From NCBI RefSeq assembly GCF_001693385.1, contig NZ_CP016428.1, forward strand, positions 4,650,001 to 4,714,000: a stretch of 64,000 nucleotides of DNA. The letters run 5' to 3'. The DNA comes from Bradyrhizobium icense (GTDB lineage Bacteria; Pseudomonadota; Alphaproteobacteria; Rhizobiales; Xanthobacteraceae). A model generated the notes under the pieces. The model was given only the letters and a program-made list of their open reading frames with translations, did not search any database and was not told where the DNA came from. Below, piece after piece: positions 16,742 to 24,021 of the stretch; the stretch's first letter is position 1, and each line of letters opens with the position of its first letter. Both the position numbers and the translations under genes were made by a program.

Positions 16742-17779
16742 TTAGGCCGCGGCGGCCTTGGCGCCGGTCGGGACTTCCGCGATCGTCTTCAGGATCTGGG
16801 ACGCGATCTGGTATGGGTCGCCCTGCGAGTTCGGGCGGCGGTCTTCCAGATAGCCCTTGTATCCGTTGTTGACGAAGGAGTGCGGCACGCGGATCGAAGC
16901 GCCGCGGTCCGCAACGCCGTAGCTGAACTTGTTCCAGGGCGCGGTCTCGTGCTTGCCGGTCAGGCGCTTGTCGTTGTCCGGCCCATAGACGGCAATGTGG
17001 TCCATGAGATTCTTCTCAAAGGCACCCATCAGCTTCTCGAAGTATTCCTTGCCGCCGACTTCGCGCATGTATTTGGTCGAGAAATTGGCGTGCATGCCCG
17101 AGCCGTTCCAGTCGGTATCGCCGAGCGGCTTGCAGTGGAATTCGATGTCGATGCCGTAGCTCTCGGTGAGGCGCAGCATCAGGTAGCGGGCCATCCACAT
17201 CTGGTCGGCAGCGGTCTTGGAGCCCTTGCCGAAGATCTGGAATTCCCACTGGCCCTTCGCCACTTCGGCGTTGATGCCTTCGTGGTTGATGCCGGCGGCG
17301 AGGCAGAGGTTGAGATGCTCTTCCACGATCTTGCGGGCGACGTCGCCGACGTTCTTGTAGCCAACGCCGGTGTAGTACGGGCCCTGCGGACCCGGATAAC
17401 CGTCCGAGGGGAAGCCGAGCGGACGGCCGTCCTTGTAGAAGAAATATTCCTGCTCGAAGCCGAACCAGGCGCCTTCATCGTCGAGGATGGTCGCGCGCTT
17501 GTTCGAGGGATGCGGGGTCTTGCCATCGGGCATCATGACTTCGCACATCACCAGCGCGCCGTTTTCACGCGCAGCATCCGGATAGACGGCGACCGGCTTC
17601 AGGACGCAATCGGAGCTATGGCCTTCGGCCTGCATGGTCGAGGAGCCATCGAAGCCCCACAGCGGAAGCTGTTCCAGCGTCGGGAACTTGTCGAATTCCT
17701 TGATCTGCGTTTTGCCGCGCAGACTCGGCGTCGGCGTATAGCCGTCGAGCCAAATATACTCGAGCTTGTACTTGGTCAT
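16742..17779 (-). CDS. glnII: type II glutamine synthetase
   Basis: The 345-residue protein is the eukaryote-like GSII found in rhizobia and Frankia, not the ~470-residue GSI. Recognisable segments are KLEYIWLDGYTPTPSLRGKT, LPLWGFDGSST, the ATP/glutamate site WFGFEQEYFFY, AGINHEGINAEVAKGQWEFQ, DWNGSGMHANFSTKYM, and the C-terminal SIRVPHSFVNNGYKGYLEDR. It condenses glutamate with ammonia using ATP in the cytoplasm, and forms an octamer or decamer. Unlike GSI it is not adenylylated, and its control is transcriptional. A sigma-54 promoter lies 124 bases upstream of the start and a gstI-like gene is divergent, exactly the rhizobial glnII arrangement. A hairpin terminator follows. Confidence 0.97.
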   Translation of the reverse strand: MTKYKLEYIWLDGYTPTPSLRGKTQIKEFDKFPTLEQLPLWGFDGSSTMQAEGHSSDCVLKPVAVYPDAARENGALVMCEVMMPDGKTPHPSNKRATILDDEGAWFGFEQEYFFYKDGRPLGFPSDGYPGPQGPYYTGVGYKNVGDVARKIVEEHLNLCLAAGINHEGINAEVAKGQWEFQIFGKGSKTAADQMWMARYLMLRLTESYGIDIEFHCKPLGDTDWNGSGMHANFSTKYMREVGGKEYFEKLMGAFEKNLMDHIAVYGPDNDKRLTGKHETAPWNKFSYGVADRGASIRVPHSFVNNGYKGYLEDRRPNSQGDPYQIASQILKTIAEVPTGAKAAAA

Positions 17780-17902
17780 TGAGCCTCTCTTGAGTTGCTA
17801 TGAAATGCGGAAAAACCGAAGCCTTGAATTCTGGATTTTGACGCCCAGCCCCTGGAGGTCTTCCGCATACGTGTACCCGGCCACGTCAGGCCTCCCCTTT
17901 CT

Positions 17903-17920
17903 AAGCATTTAACGTGCCAA
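17903..17920 (-). promoter_or_regulatory. sigma-54 promoter of glnII
   Basis: On the minus strand the sequence reads TTGGCACGTTAAATGCTT. The invariant GG and GC are separated by exactly 10 bases and TGGCACG matches the -24 consensus fully; the -12 part is ATGCT against the usual TTGCW. Transcription would start near 17892, giving a leader of about 112 bases. NtrC control of glnII under nitrogen limitation is established in rhizobia. Confidence 0.85.
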
Positions 17921-18248
17921 TCGCTGCAGTGCGGCAATGGCCATCCACAGCGCGCGCCGGCGGCGGCCCAAAATAAAAGCTGCGACATAGGAGCGCGGCA
18001 GGCCCGCAAATCGGGCGGTCTGGCAGAAGGCTTGCGAGCCGAATCCAGCCTATTTATCCGGCATTTTCGGCTCACGACCGCTAGGCGCTTAAAGGTGCGG
18101 CATCCTTTTCAGGCTTCCGCGTCGGACGCCGGCCCGCCCGAGCAACCATCCCGTCGGCGTACGCGTTGGTCATGTGGCTACTGCCTCGCAGGAAGCAGCT
18201 CCAAAACTGCCTACAGAATAGACAAGACATGCCGCTCTCTTGGTCACT

Positions 18249-18265
18249 TGCACCTGCCCGGGGCA
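18249..18265. promoter_or_regulatory. NtrC-like binding site
   Basis: TGCACC, five bases, GGGGCA differs by one base from the NtrC palindrome TGCACC-N5-GGTGCA. It lies about 360 bases upstream of the glnII start point and 85 bases before gstI, so it could serve as an enhancer for glnII, a repressor site for gstI, or both. Only one site was noticed. Confidence 0.4.
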
Positions 18266-18349
18266 CCAACAATATCGACTTACGTAACCAGTAGAGAATG
18301 AGTCGGGCGCACCATGAAGGCTCGCGCTTCGACAAATGGAGACTGAGTG

Positions 18350-18550
18350 ATGAATCAGAGTTTGGATCACGGATCAGCCAAGATCTACCAATTCCCCGCC
18401 GGGGGCCGGGCGGCTCTCGGGGGGCGTCGCTATGGCGAGACCAAAGCCGTGACCGAGTTCGCTGCCCAGCCGGTCAACCTCGCGGACTGCAGCGATAGCT
18501 GGTACCACGCCGCGGCGATCGAGGATGCCAAGACAGAGCGGGACCATTGA
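18350..18550 (+). CDS. gstI: GstI-type glutamine synthetase translation inhibitor (DUF2735)
   Basis: The 66-residue protein contains GSAKIYQFPAGGRAALGGRR and a C-terminal SDSWYHAAAIEDAK, the signature of the DUF2735/GstI family. In Rhizobium leguminosarum GstI, encoded divergently from glnII, blocks translation of glnII mRNA. The same divergent arrangement is present here, with 570 bases between the two starts. It is cytoplasmic and has no membrane segment. The ATG follows a GGAG site; a GTG one codon earlier is possible. A strong hairpin terminator lies about 60 bases after the stop. Confidence 0.85.
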   Translation: MNQSLDHGSAKIYQFPAGGRAALGGRRYGETKAVTEFAAQPVNLADCSDSWYHAAAIEDAKTERDH

Positions 18551-18609
18551 TGCCTGGGAGGTGTTTGGCAGCGATGCGCCGGGCAAACGAGGCGCGGACG
18601 GAGAACTGG

Positions 18610-18644
18610 AAAAGGGTCGGAACGAAACCGTTTCGGCCCTTTTT
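18610..18644. terminator. bidirectional hairpin terminator between gstI and the MliC-like gene
   Basis: AAAAGGGTCGGAACG pairs with CGTTTCGGCCCTTTT (two G-U pairs) around an AAAC loop, with a T run on each strand. It separates two converging genes and ends right at the stop codon of the minus-strand gene. Confidence 0.8.
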
Positions 18645-18961
18645 CATGTCTGCTCGCAGGTCGCGGTCCGCCGTCTGGCGTGCTTGAGCGTGGTGACGCC
18701 GGCTTTGGTGATCCTTAAGGTCACGCCCTTCCCCTGGTAACGCGACCCTGACAGGGTCCAACGCTTGGGCAGCGTCACCGCCTTGCCGTCGAGTTGCAGA
18801 TGGGCACGCTTGTCGTATTGAAAAAATCCAACCGTGAACTGCGAGCCGTCGGCGCAACGATAATTCCGGAAGCTGGATTGCGCAGACGCCTGTGACGGCA
18901 TGGTCGCAACCGCGGCGAGCCCCAGTGCCGCGCCGAAAATCGTGATGTTCCGCCAATTCAT
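18644..18961 (-). CDS. MliC-like exported protein (C-type lysozyme inhibitor fold)
   Basis: The 105-residue protein has a signal peptide (MNWRNITIFGAALGLAAVA, cleavage after SQASA) and a mature part of about 75 residues. That part carries the MliC pattern: YRCADGSQFTVGF, then AHLQLDGKAVTLPKRWTLSG, GVTLRITKAG and a final Cys (RTATCEQT) that can pair with the first. Family members sit in the periplasm and inhibit c-type lysozymes. It lacks a lipobox, so it should be soluble. The longer upstream frame has no ribosome site, while GAGAGGGCGAAGC precedes this ATG. Function is inferred from pattern only. Confidence 0.72.
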   Translation of the reverse strand: MNWRNITIFGAALGLAAVATMPSQASAQSSFRNYRCADGSQFTVGFFQYDKRAHLQLDGKAVTLPKRWTLSGSRYQGKGVTLRITKAGVTTLKHARRRTATCEQT

Positions 18962-19047
18962 GCTTCGCCCTCTCGCGGGTTCAGTATAGACGAGACGTGG
19001 CCGAACGACACCGTCCCTTGTTCTCCGTCCGAACCCTTGCTGCATTG

Positions 19048-19794
19048 ATGCCAGATTCCCCTGTCCGCCACCTCAACCTTGCCGGCGCCAGCAATTTCCG
19101 CGATCTCGGCGGCTATCCCACAAGCGACGGCCGGATCGTGCGCTGGCGGCAGATTTTTCGCTCCAACCATCTCGGCCATCTCACCGATGGTGATGTCTCC
19201 GTCCTGCGGGAGCTCGGCGTCCGCAGCGCATTCGACTTTCGCGGCACCGAGGAACGCACCGCCGCCCTGTGCGGCATGCCCGAAATATCAGTTCATTCGC
19301 TGCCGGTCGAACCGACGGTGGTTGCGGCGTTGCGTGCCATCGCAGCCGCCGGCACGCCGCTGTCGACGGACCACGCCGTCGAGGTGATGCGCGACTCCTA
19401 CCGCAGCTATGTGCAGAAGAATACGCAGCACTTCCGGACCCTGTTTGCGCATCTCGTGGACGATCGCGCGCCGCTGGTGATCCATTGCACCGCCGGCAAG
19501 GACCGCACCGGCTTTGCCTGCGCGCTGATCCTGCATACGCTCGGTGTTTCCGAGGACGTCATCTCGGAAGACTACCTGCTGACCAACCGCTTCTACCGAC
19601 GGGACCCCAATCACAGCACCGACCTGCCCGACGAGGTCAGGCAGGTGCTGGGCTCAGTGCAGGCCTCGTTCCTCGCCGCCGCCTTCGAGGCCATCGACGC
19701 CGACTACGGTGATCTCGAAACCTATCTCCGCGATGGTCTTGGTCTCGGCAAAGCCGAACGCGCCCATCTCGAAGCGCGCTATCTGCAGCGCTGA
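19048..19794 (+). CDS. tyrosine-protein phosphatase (Y_phosphatase3 type)
   Basis: The 248-residue protein carries the Cys-based phosphatase loop HCTAGKDRTG with nucleophile C147 and the conserved Arg. Its N-terminus (NLAGASNFRDLGGYPTSDGR, VRWRQIFRSNHL) is typical of the bacterial family related to MptpB/LipA, which acts on phosphotyrosine and sometimes phosphoinositides. There is no signal peptide. I start at the ATG at 19048; a GTG at 18997 would add 17 residues, and neither has a strong ribosome site. The gene is divergent from the MliC-like gene and no partner kinase is visible. Confidence 0.88.
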   Translation: MPDSPVRHLNLAGASNFRDLGGYPTSDGRIVRWRQIFRSNHLGHLTDGDVSVLRELGVRSAFDFRGTEERTAALCGMPEISVHSLPVEPTVVAALRAIAAAGTPLSTDHAVEVMRDSYRSYVQKNTQHFRTLFAHLVDDRAPLVIHCTAGKDRTGFACALILHTLGVSEDVISEDYLLTNRFYRRDPNHSTDLPDEVRQVLGSVQASFLAAAFEAIDADYGDLETYLRDGLGLGKAERAHLEARYLQR

Positions 19795-19885
19795 TCTAAT
19801 CAGGCGCAGCGCATGCGCGATCCTATCCGCTACGCGCAAGTCGTAAAGCAGATCGTGGCGGCCAGAAAGCTGCGTGCTTATCGGC

Positions 19886-20086
19886 TCAGGCGGCCGCTTC
19901 CATTTCCAGTTCGGCGTCGAGGTCGGCGATGACGTCCTCGAACGCCGAGATCGCCTGCTGGATCGCTGCGATCTGCATCAATTCCCAGCTCGAGACCGGA
20001 CCGCTGCGATTCTGCAGCGCTACGACCAGGTCGCGCCGCTGCTCCTTAAGCTGAACAAGCGGTAAACCATGATCCGGCAAACCCAT
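19886..20086 (-). CDS. small acidic hypothetical protein (66 aa)
   Basis: The ATG at 20086 follows AGGGGATTTGTC. The product begins MGLPDHGLPLVQLKEQRRDL and continues as mostly helical, ending in an acidic tail (ADLDAELEMEAAA). It probably forms a short helical hairpin or coiled coil. I recognise no characterised family. It stands alone, and the frame extends upstream without any better start. Confidence 0.65.
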   Translation of the reverse strand: MGLPDHGLPLVQLKEQRRDLVVALQNRSGPVSSWELMQIAAIQQAISAFEDVIADLDAELEMEAAA

Positions 20087-20332
20087 GACAAATCCCCTGC
20101 CTTTTTGTTGGAGTCCTGTTGTACCGAACGGATTCTGCAAACGGCTTACAGAACTCCGGCAAATTTTATCGATTTAGCTCCATCCCTTGGTCCTGCGTAG
20201 CTCGCTACCGCCAGCCAGCGCGGGCCGCGACAATTTGGGCTGGCGAGACTGACGGTCATGCAGAAATTCGCCGCATCGGGATTGAAAATCTCCTGATAAG
20301 GTGCGCTCCCCATCCGCATGCGGAGGCCCTTC

Positions 20333-21013
20333 ATGGACGGAAAAGTCATTGTCGTGACGGGCGCGCTGGGTGCGCTCGGCCGGGTCGTCGTGGACGAAGC
20401 GCTGGCGCGGGGCGCCAGGATTGCGAGCGTCGATCATGCACCGACGCAAGTCCCGGCCACGGCGGATCTGTTTGAACTCGGCGGCGTCGACCTCACCGAT
20501 GCGGCGGTAGCCAAAAAGGCGATCGACGCTGCCGCCGCCCATTTCGGCAAGCTCGACGCGCTGATCAACATCGCCGGCGGATTTGCCTTCGAGACGGTGG
20601 TGGAGGGCGATCCGAAGACGTGGCAACGGATGTACGCACTCAACGTCATGACCGCGCTCAACGCCTCGCGCGCGGCGATCCCGCACCTCGTCGCGTCGGA
20701 GGCCGGGCGCATCGTCAATATCGGCGCCATGGGCGCGCTGCAGGGGGGCGCCGGCATGGGCGCCTACGCTGCCTCCAAATCCGGCGTGCACCGCCTCACC
20801 GAGGCACTCGCTGCCGAACTCAAGGGCAAGGTTACAGTCAACGCCGTGCTGCCGTCGATTATCGACACCGAGGCCAACCGCGCCAGCATGCCGAAAGCCG
20901 ATTTCACCAAATGGGTGACGCCGAAGGAACTGGCCGACGTAATTCTGTTCCTCGCCAGCGACGCCGCGAGCGCCGTCACCGGCGCGCTGCTGCCGGTGAA
21001 CGGGAGGGTTTAG
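20333..21013 (+). CDS. short-chain dehydrogenase/reductase
   Basis: The 226-residue protein is a classical SDR. It has a TGALGALG cofactor loop at the N-terminus, NIAGG after the fourth strand, a Ser region (IVNIGAMGALQG, where the usual catalytic Ser is unclear), the YAASK active-site motif (GAYAASKSGVHRL), and a C-terminal IDTEANR and SAVTGALLPVNG. It uses NAD(P)H, and an acidic Asp after the second strand (ASVDHA) suggests NAD. The substrate is unknown. The ATG follows GGAGG. Its 3' end overlaps the convergent GrlR-like gene by four bases. Confidence 0.92.
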   Translation: MDGKVIVVTGALGALGRVVVDEALARGARIASVDHAPTQVPATADLFELGGVDLTDAAVAKKAIDAAAAHFGKLDALINIAGGFAFETVVEGDPKTWQRMYALNVMTALNASRAAIPHLVASEAGRIVNIGAMGALQGGAGMGAYAASKSGVHRLTEALAAELKGKVTVNAVLPSIIDTEANRASMPKADFTKWVTPKELADVILFLASDAASAVTGALLPVNGRV

Positions 21014-21723
21014 CCCGCCACCTCCACCAGCTTTCGCAGCACCGCCCTGAAGCGGATGCTGCGCTTGCCGGCGAGCGCGGTGGCTTCGCCTTCCGCACCG
21101 TCGCGGTCGTAGGTGCCGGAAAAGCCGATGCCGACTTCATGCCCGGCGAACACCGGCCGCTCGCCCTTGGCCGGGGTATGCTCGCGGTTGACGAGTTCGC
21201 CCTTCCATTTGCCGTTAGCCGCCGTGTACGCCCCGACATAGTCGAAGAATGCGTCGCCGCCCCTGATGCGTCCGTCCTGCAGCATCATGACGCCGGTGTT
21301 GCCGGCATCGATGCCGTCGAGCATGCGGATGTGGATGGAATAGAGTCCGTTACCGATCCCGTCAGGGCCGACCGCACCGGGTGGCGGCGCGTCGGCATCG
21401 TCGATGGGAGTCAAAACAGTTGTGAAATGGACGCCGGGCAAGGCCACGCTGCCGCCCTCAAAATGAAACTCCTCGCCGCGGGGCACGCCTGTGAAGTTCA
21501 TCACGGCATGTTCAACGTCGAACATCGGGACATATTTGGGATCGTGATAATGCCGCGACATCGTAACCTCGCAGGAGACAATGCCATCGGCTTCGGTGAA
21601 GTGGCCGACAAAGGAAGAGCCGGAATCGCCGCCGTACAGCCCGCCGCCGGACGCCGCAAACATCACGCCGCTGCCCGTGCCGCGCGCCGTGGTGAAGCGG
21701 AATTTGTATAGCCCTTGCAACAC
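21010..21723 (-). CDS. GrlR-like two-repeat protein, paralogue 3
   Basis: This third paralogue has 237 residues when started at the GTG that aligns with the other two starts. Copy 1 reads LQGLYKFRFTTARGTGSGV with SGGGLYGGDSGSSFVGHF; copy 2 reads GNGLYSIHIRMLDGIDAG with DGRIRGGDAFFDYVGAY, then GELVNREHTPAKGERPVFAG. Its second half is closer to copy 2 of the other paralogues than to its own first half, so the internal duplication came before the gene duplications. A longer frame upstream (MRELANRSFAGHRH) is possible. It is convergent with the SDR gene. Confidence 0.78.
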   Translation of the reverse strand: MLQGLYKFRFTTARGTGSGVMFAASGGGLYGGDSGSSFVGHFTEADGIVSCEVTMSRHYHDPKYVPMFDVEHAVMNFTGVPRGEEFHFEGGSVALPGVHFTTVLTPIDDADAPPPGAVGPDGIGNGLYSIHIRMLDGIDAGNTGVMMLQDGRIRGGDAFFDYVGAYTAANGKWKGELVNREHTPAKGERPVFAGHEVGIGFSGTYDRDGAEGEATALAGKRSIRFRAVLRKLVEVAG

Positions 21724-21913
21724 GCCTACTCGCTGTGGGAGCGGCAAATGCCTGTGGCCCGCGAACGATCGATTCGCAAGTTCCCTCAAATTGCCGCTAG
21801 CCTTGTCCCCGCTCCGACAATAGCGCTGAGGTGCCTTCCGATCAAACGCTTAGCCGGAATTCAGCTAAAGTCGGCATATTGAGTCGCGGCCGTCTGCGCC
21901 GCCGGAGCCCGCC

Positions 21914-22600
21914 TTGGAAACCGCGCTTTATCTTCCCGTCAAACGCTTCCTCGAAAAGCTCGGCTTCACCGTCAAGGGCGAGGTCGGCGGCTGCGACCTG
22001 GTCGCGCTGAACGGTGACGATCCGCCGATCGTGGTGATCGGCGAACTGAAGCTTTCCTTCAACCTGGAACTGATCCTGCAGGCGGTCGATCGCGCCGGCG
22101 CGGCCGACGAGGTCTGGCTTGCGGCTAAACTATCGGCCCGCGGCAAGGGCCGCGAAAGCGACGCACGGTATCGCAATCTCTGCCGCCGGCTTGGCTTCGG
22201 CATGCTCGCCGTCACCAACACCGGCGATGTCGAGGTGCTCGTCAAGCCGCCGACATCTGCGCCCCGCCGCGATCCCAAAAAGCGCTCGCGGCTGATCGCG
22301 GAGCACCAGAAACGCAAAGGCGATCCCGTCATGGGCGGATCGACGCGCGCGCCGATCATGACGGCGTACCGCCAGCAGGCGCTGGCCTGCGCCTCCGCGC
22401 TGTCGGGCGGGCCACGGCGGGTCAGGGATTTGCGGGCGGCGATTCCCGATGCCGGCAAAATCCTCTTGCACAACGTTTATGGCTGGTTCGATCGTGCGGA
22501 GCGCGGCATCTACGTGCTGACGGATGCCGGCCATGCCGCGCTGAAGCGCTGGCCGCAACAGCCGATGGATCTGGCTGCCGCCGGCAGTCCCCCGCCATGA
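21914..22600 (+). CDS. DUF2161 family protein (PD-(D/E)XK nuclease-like)
   Basis: The 228-residue protein starts at a TTG with GGAG upstream. The first ~110 residues (YLPVKRFLEKLGFTVKGEVG, CDLVALN, VVIGELKLSF) show the D...(E)xK arrangement of the PD-(D/E)XK nuclease fold, as described for DUF2161. The C-terminal ~90 residues (PRRVRDLRAAIPDAGKILLHN) look like a winged helix ending in GIYVLTDAGHAAL. It could act on nucleic acid or be an inactive relative. No restriction-modification genes are adjacent. Confidence 0.82.
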   Translation: METALYLPVKRFLEKLGFTVKGEVGGCDLVALNGDDPPIVVIGELKLSFNLELILQAVDRAGAADEVWLAAKLSARGKGRESDARYRNLCRRLGFGMLAVTNTGDVEVLVKPPTSAPRRDPKKRSRLIAEHQKRKGDPVMGGSTRAPIMTAYRQQALACASALSGGPRRVRDLRAAIPDAGKILLHNVYGWFDRAERGIYVLTDAGHAALKRWPQQPMDLAAAGSPPP

Positions 22601-22744
22601 TGGCAGGAACGGTAAAGAACCGAACCGCACGACGCTACCGGACTTGAGAGATTGTCGACGCATGGCTGTATTGCCACGCGAAATTCATATTGCAATGCAA
22701 CATTAGGGCACCTAGGTATCTCCGCAATCAAATGCGAGGCCCCT

Positions 22745-23047
22745 ATGAGCGAAGACTGGAACACGAAATACGGCACACGACGCGTCCGGCGGGATCCGCC
22801 GACGCTGGAGGAGGCAATCTTCGCCGCGGTTGGAATCACCGACGATCAGCAGCAGCAGGCCGAAATCGCCGCCGCACTGATGGGCCTGCCCTACGAGGAA
22901 GTGCTGGCTGAAGTGAAGAAGACCGGCCGCGCCCTGGCGCGATCGGCCACCCGTGTCATCGCGGGCGAGCAAGGCGCGCAGCGTTCGGTCGTGGTCGAGC
23001 GCCGCGTCGTCAGGCGCTTCGGCAACGACAAGCGCACCGGCACCTGA
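22745..23047 (+). CDS. conserved-looking hypothetical protein (100 aa)
   Basis: The ATG at 22745 is preceded by GAGG. The 100-residue product opens MSEDWNTKYGTRRVRRDPPT and has a helical middle (LEEAIFAAVGITDDQQQQAE, then ALMGLPYEEVLAEVKK). It ends in a basic tail (VVVERRVVRRFGNDKR). It is soluble with no signal peptide, and the basic tail could bind nucleic acid. I recognise no family. A long hairpin follows, separating it from the convergent acetyltransferase gene. Confidence 0.7.
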   Translation: MSEDWNTKYGTRRVRRDPPTLEEAIFAAVGITDDQQQQAEIAAALMGLPYEEVLAEVKKTGRALARSATRVIAGEQGAQRSVVVERRVVRRFGNDKRTGT

Positions 23048-23063
23048 TAGCCTGCGAGGTCCC

Positions 23064-23106
23064 CGAACTGCCCAAGCCTCTATCGTCCGAGGCTTTGGGC
23101 AGTTCG
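23064..23106. terminator. long hairpin between convergent genes
   Basis: CGAACTGCCCAAGCCTC pairs with GAGGCTTTGGGCAGTTCG (17 base pairs, one mismatch) around an 8-base loop. There is no T run after it on the plus strand, so it may act as a weak terminator or an mRNA end protector for both flanking genes. Confidence 0.6.
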
Positions 23107-23128
23107 CAGAATCAAACCTGCGAACCGC

Positions 23129-23761
23129 CTAAGAGGCGCCCCATTCGGACGGGGCCGTCCCGGCCATGCGAAGCAGCATTCGCCGATAAGCGCGGTTGAA
23201 AGCTAGGGCTGCCCGCGTCGCATTCAGCACGCTCTCGATCCAGGACATCGCAAGTTCGGCCTGATCGTACTTCGTCAGATCGATCGTGCCGGTGGATTCG
23301 CCGTGACGGAAGACAAGTTGCGCGCCGAACTTGCTGGCGAGCGCGCGCATCGCCTCGTTCTGCGCGCCGGTGGTGATCCGCAGGCTCTTGTAGCCCTTGG
23401 TCCGCGCCACCGCGATCAGCTTGCGGAACAGGATGCTGCCGACGCCACGACGGCGTACGGACGCCTCGACGCTGAAGGCGATCTCGGGAAGCGAATCCGG
23501 TGACTGGTCCGGCGGATGCAGCTCCGCCGCTCCCCGAACCACGCCGTTTTCAAAGAAGGCGATGATGGTCGTGCCGTCATTGGCGCATTTCTCGGCGTAG
23601 CGCTCGATGAAGCTGTCGTCCATGAAGCCGTGGAAACGGTCGCGGCGGCTGGCGCGGTCGAGTCGCAGCAGGTGATCGCGCAATAGCGGCAGTTCTTCCT
23701 GCTGGCTCAGCGTGCGCACGCTGCTATCGGCAAGCGCAGCCGCAATAACGGTGAGGTACAT
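23129..23761 (-). CDS. GNAT family N-acetyltransferase
   Basis: The 210-residue protein has the GNAT acetyl-CoA core: AFFENGVVRGAAELHP, EIAFSVEASVRRRGVGSILF (the R-x-x-G-x-G/A loop as RRRGVG), and AVARTKGYKSLRITTGAQNEAMRALASKFGAQ. The first ~30 residues and the last ~45 are extensions beyond the core; the C-terminal one is helical and basic. The acceptor substrate is unknown. AGAGGAG precedes the ATG. The neighbour on the other side of a 260-base gap is the AraC regulator gene. Confidence 0.88.
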   Translation of the reverse strand: MYLTVIAAALADSSVRTLSQQEELPLLRDHLLRLDRASRRDRFHGFMDDSFIERYAEKCANDGTTIIAFFENGVVRGAAELHPPDQSPDSLPEIAFSVEASVRRRGVGSILFRKLIAVARTKGYKSLRITTGAQNEAMRALASKFGAQLVFRHGESTGTIDLTKYDQAELAMSWIESVLNATRAALAFNRAYRRMLLRMAGTAPSEWGAS

Positions 23762-23911
23762 AGTCCAAAACTCCTCTGAGAAAACCCTCGAGGAGGCGTC
23801 GAATCCCTAGACCAGCTATATTGTGCGCCGCAGCATCAAGTTCAAGACCGGATTGCGCCGTATACTGCCTTAAATAACGGCAGCATTTGCAGGGGTTTAG
23901 CCGGCGCATCA

Positions 23912-23926
23912 TTAACTAATTGTTAA
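23912..23926. promoter_or_regulatory. CtrA-like box
   Basis: TTAA-CTAATTG-TTAA is a full match to the CtrA consensus TTAA-N7-TTAA. It lies in the gap between the divergent acetyltransferase (start 23761) and AraC-type (start 24022) genes. In high-GC DNA such a match is uncommon by chance, but this stretch is locally AT-rich. Confidence 0.4.
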
Positions 23927-24021
23927 GACTCTTCGCGCGGCGCAAAGTGGGCACGGAGCTTGCTTATTTTTGGATACGCCAACCCCAGGCAACACACCCG
24001 AACGGTTCGTGGAGGCCGATT

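Noticed and set aside
17892..18060. Riboswitch in the glnII leader region
   Set aside because: No known glutamine or other riboswitch pattern is apparent in the short leader, and the conserved signal there is the sigma-54 promoter.
18175..18190. TGGCTACTGCCTCGCA, a GG-N10-GC match upstream of gstI
   Set aside because: Only the invariant bases fit. The -12 part is poor and a leader of about 150 bases would be long; rhizobial gstI is not known to need sigma-54.
23064..23106. CRISPR-like repeat
   Set aside because: It is a single hairpin without repeated units or spacers. No CRISPR array or cas gene is seen anywhere in the window.
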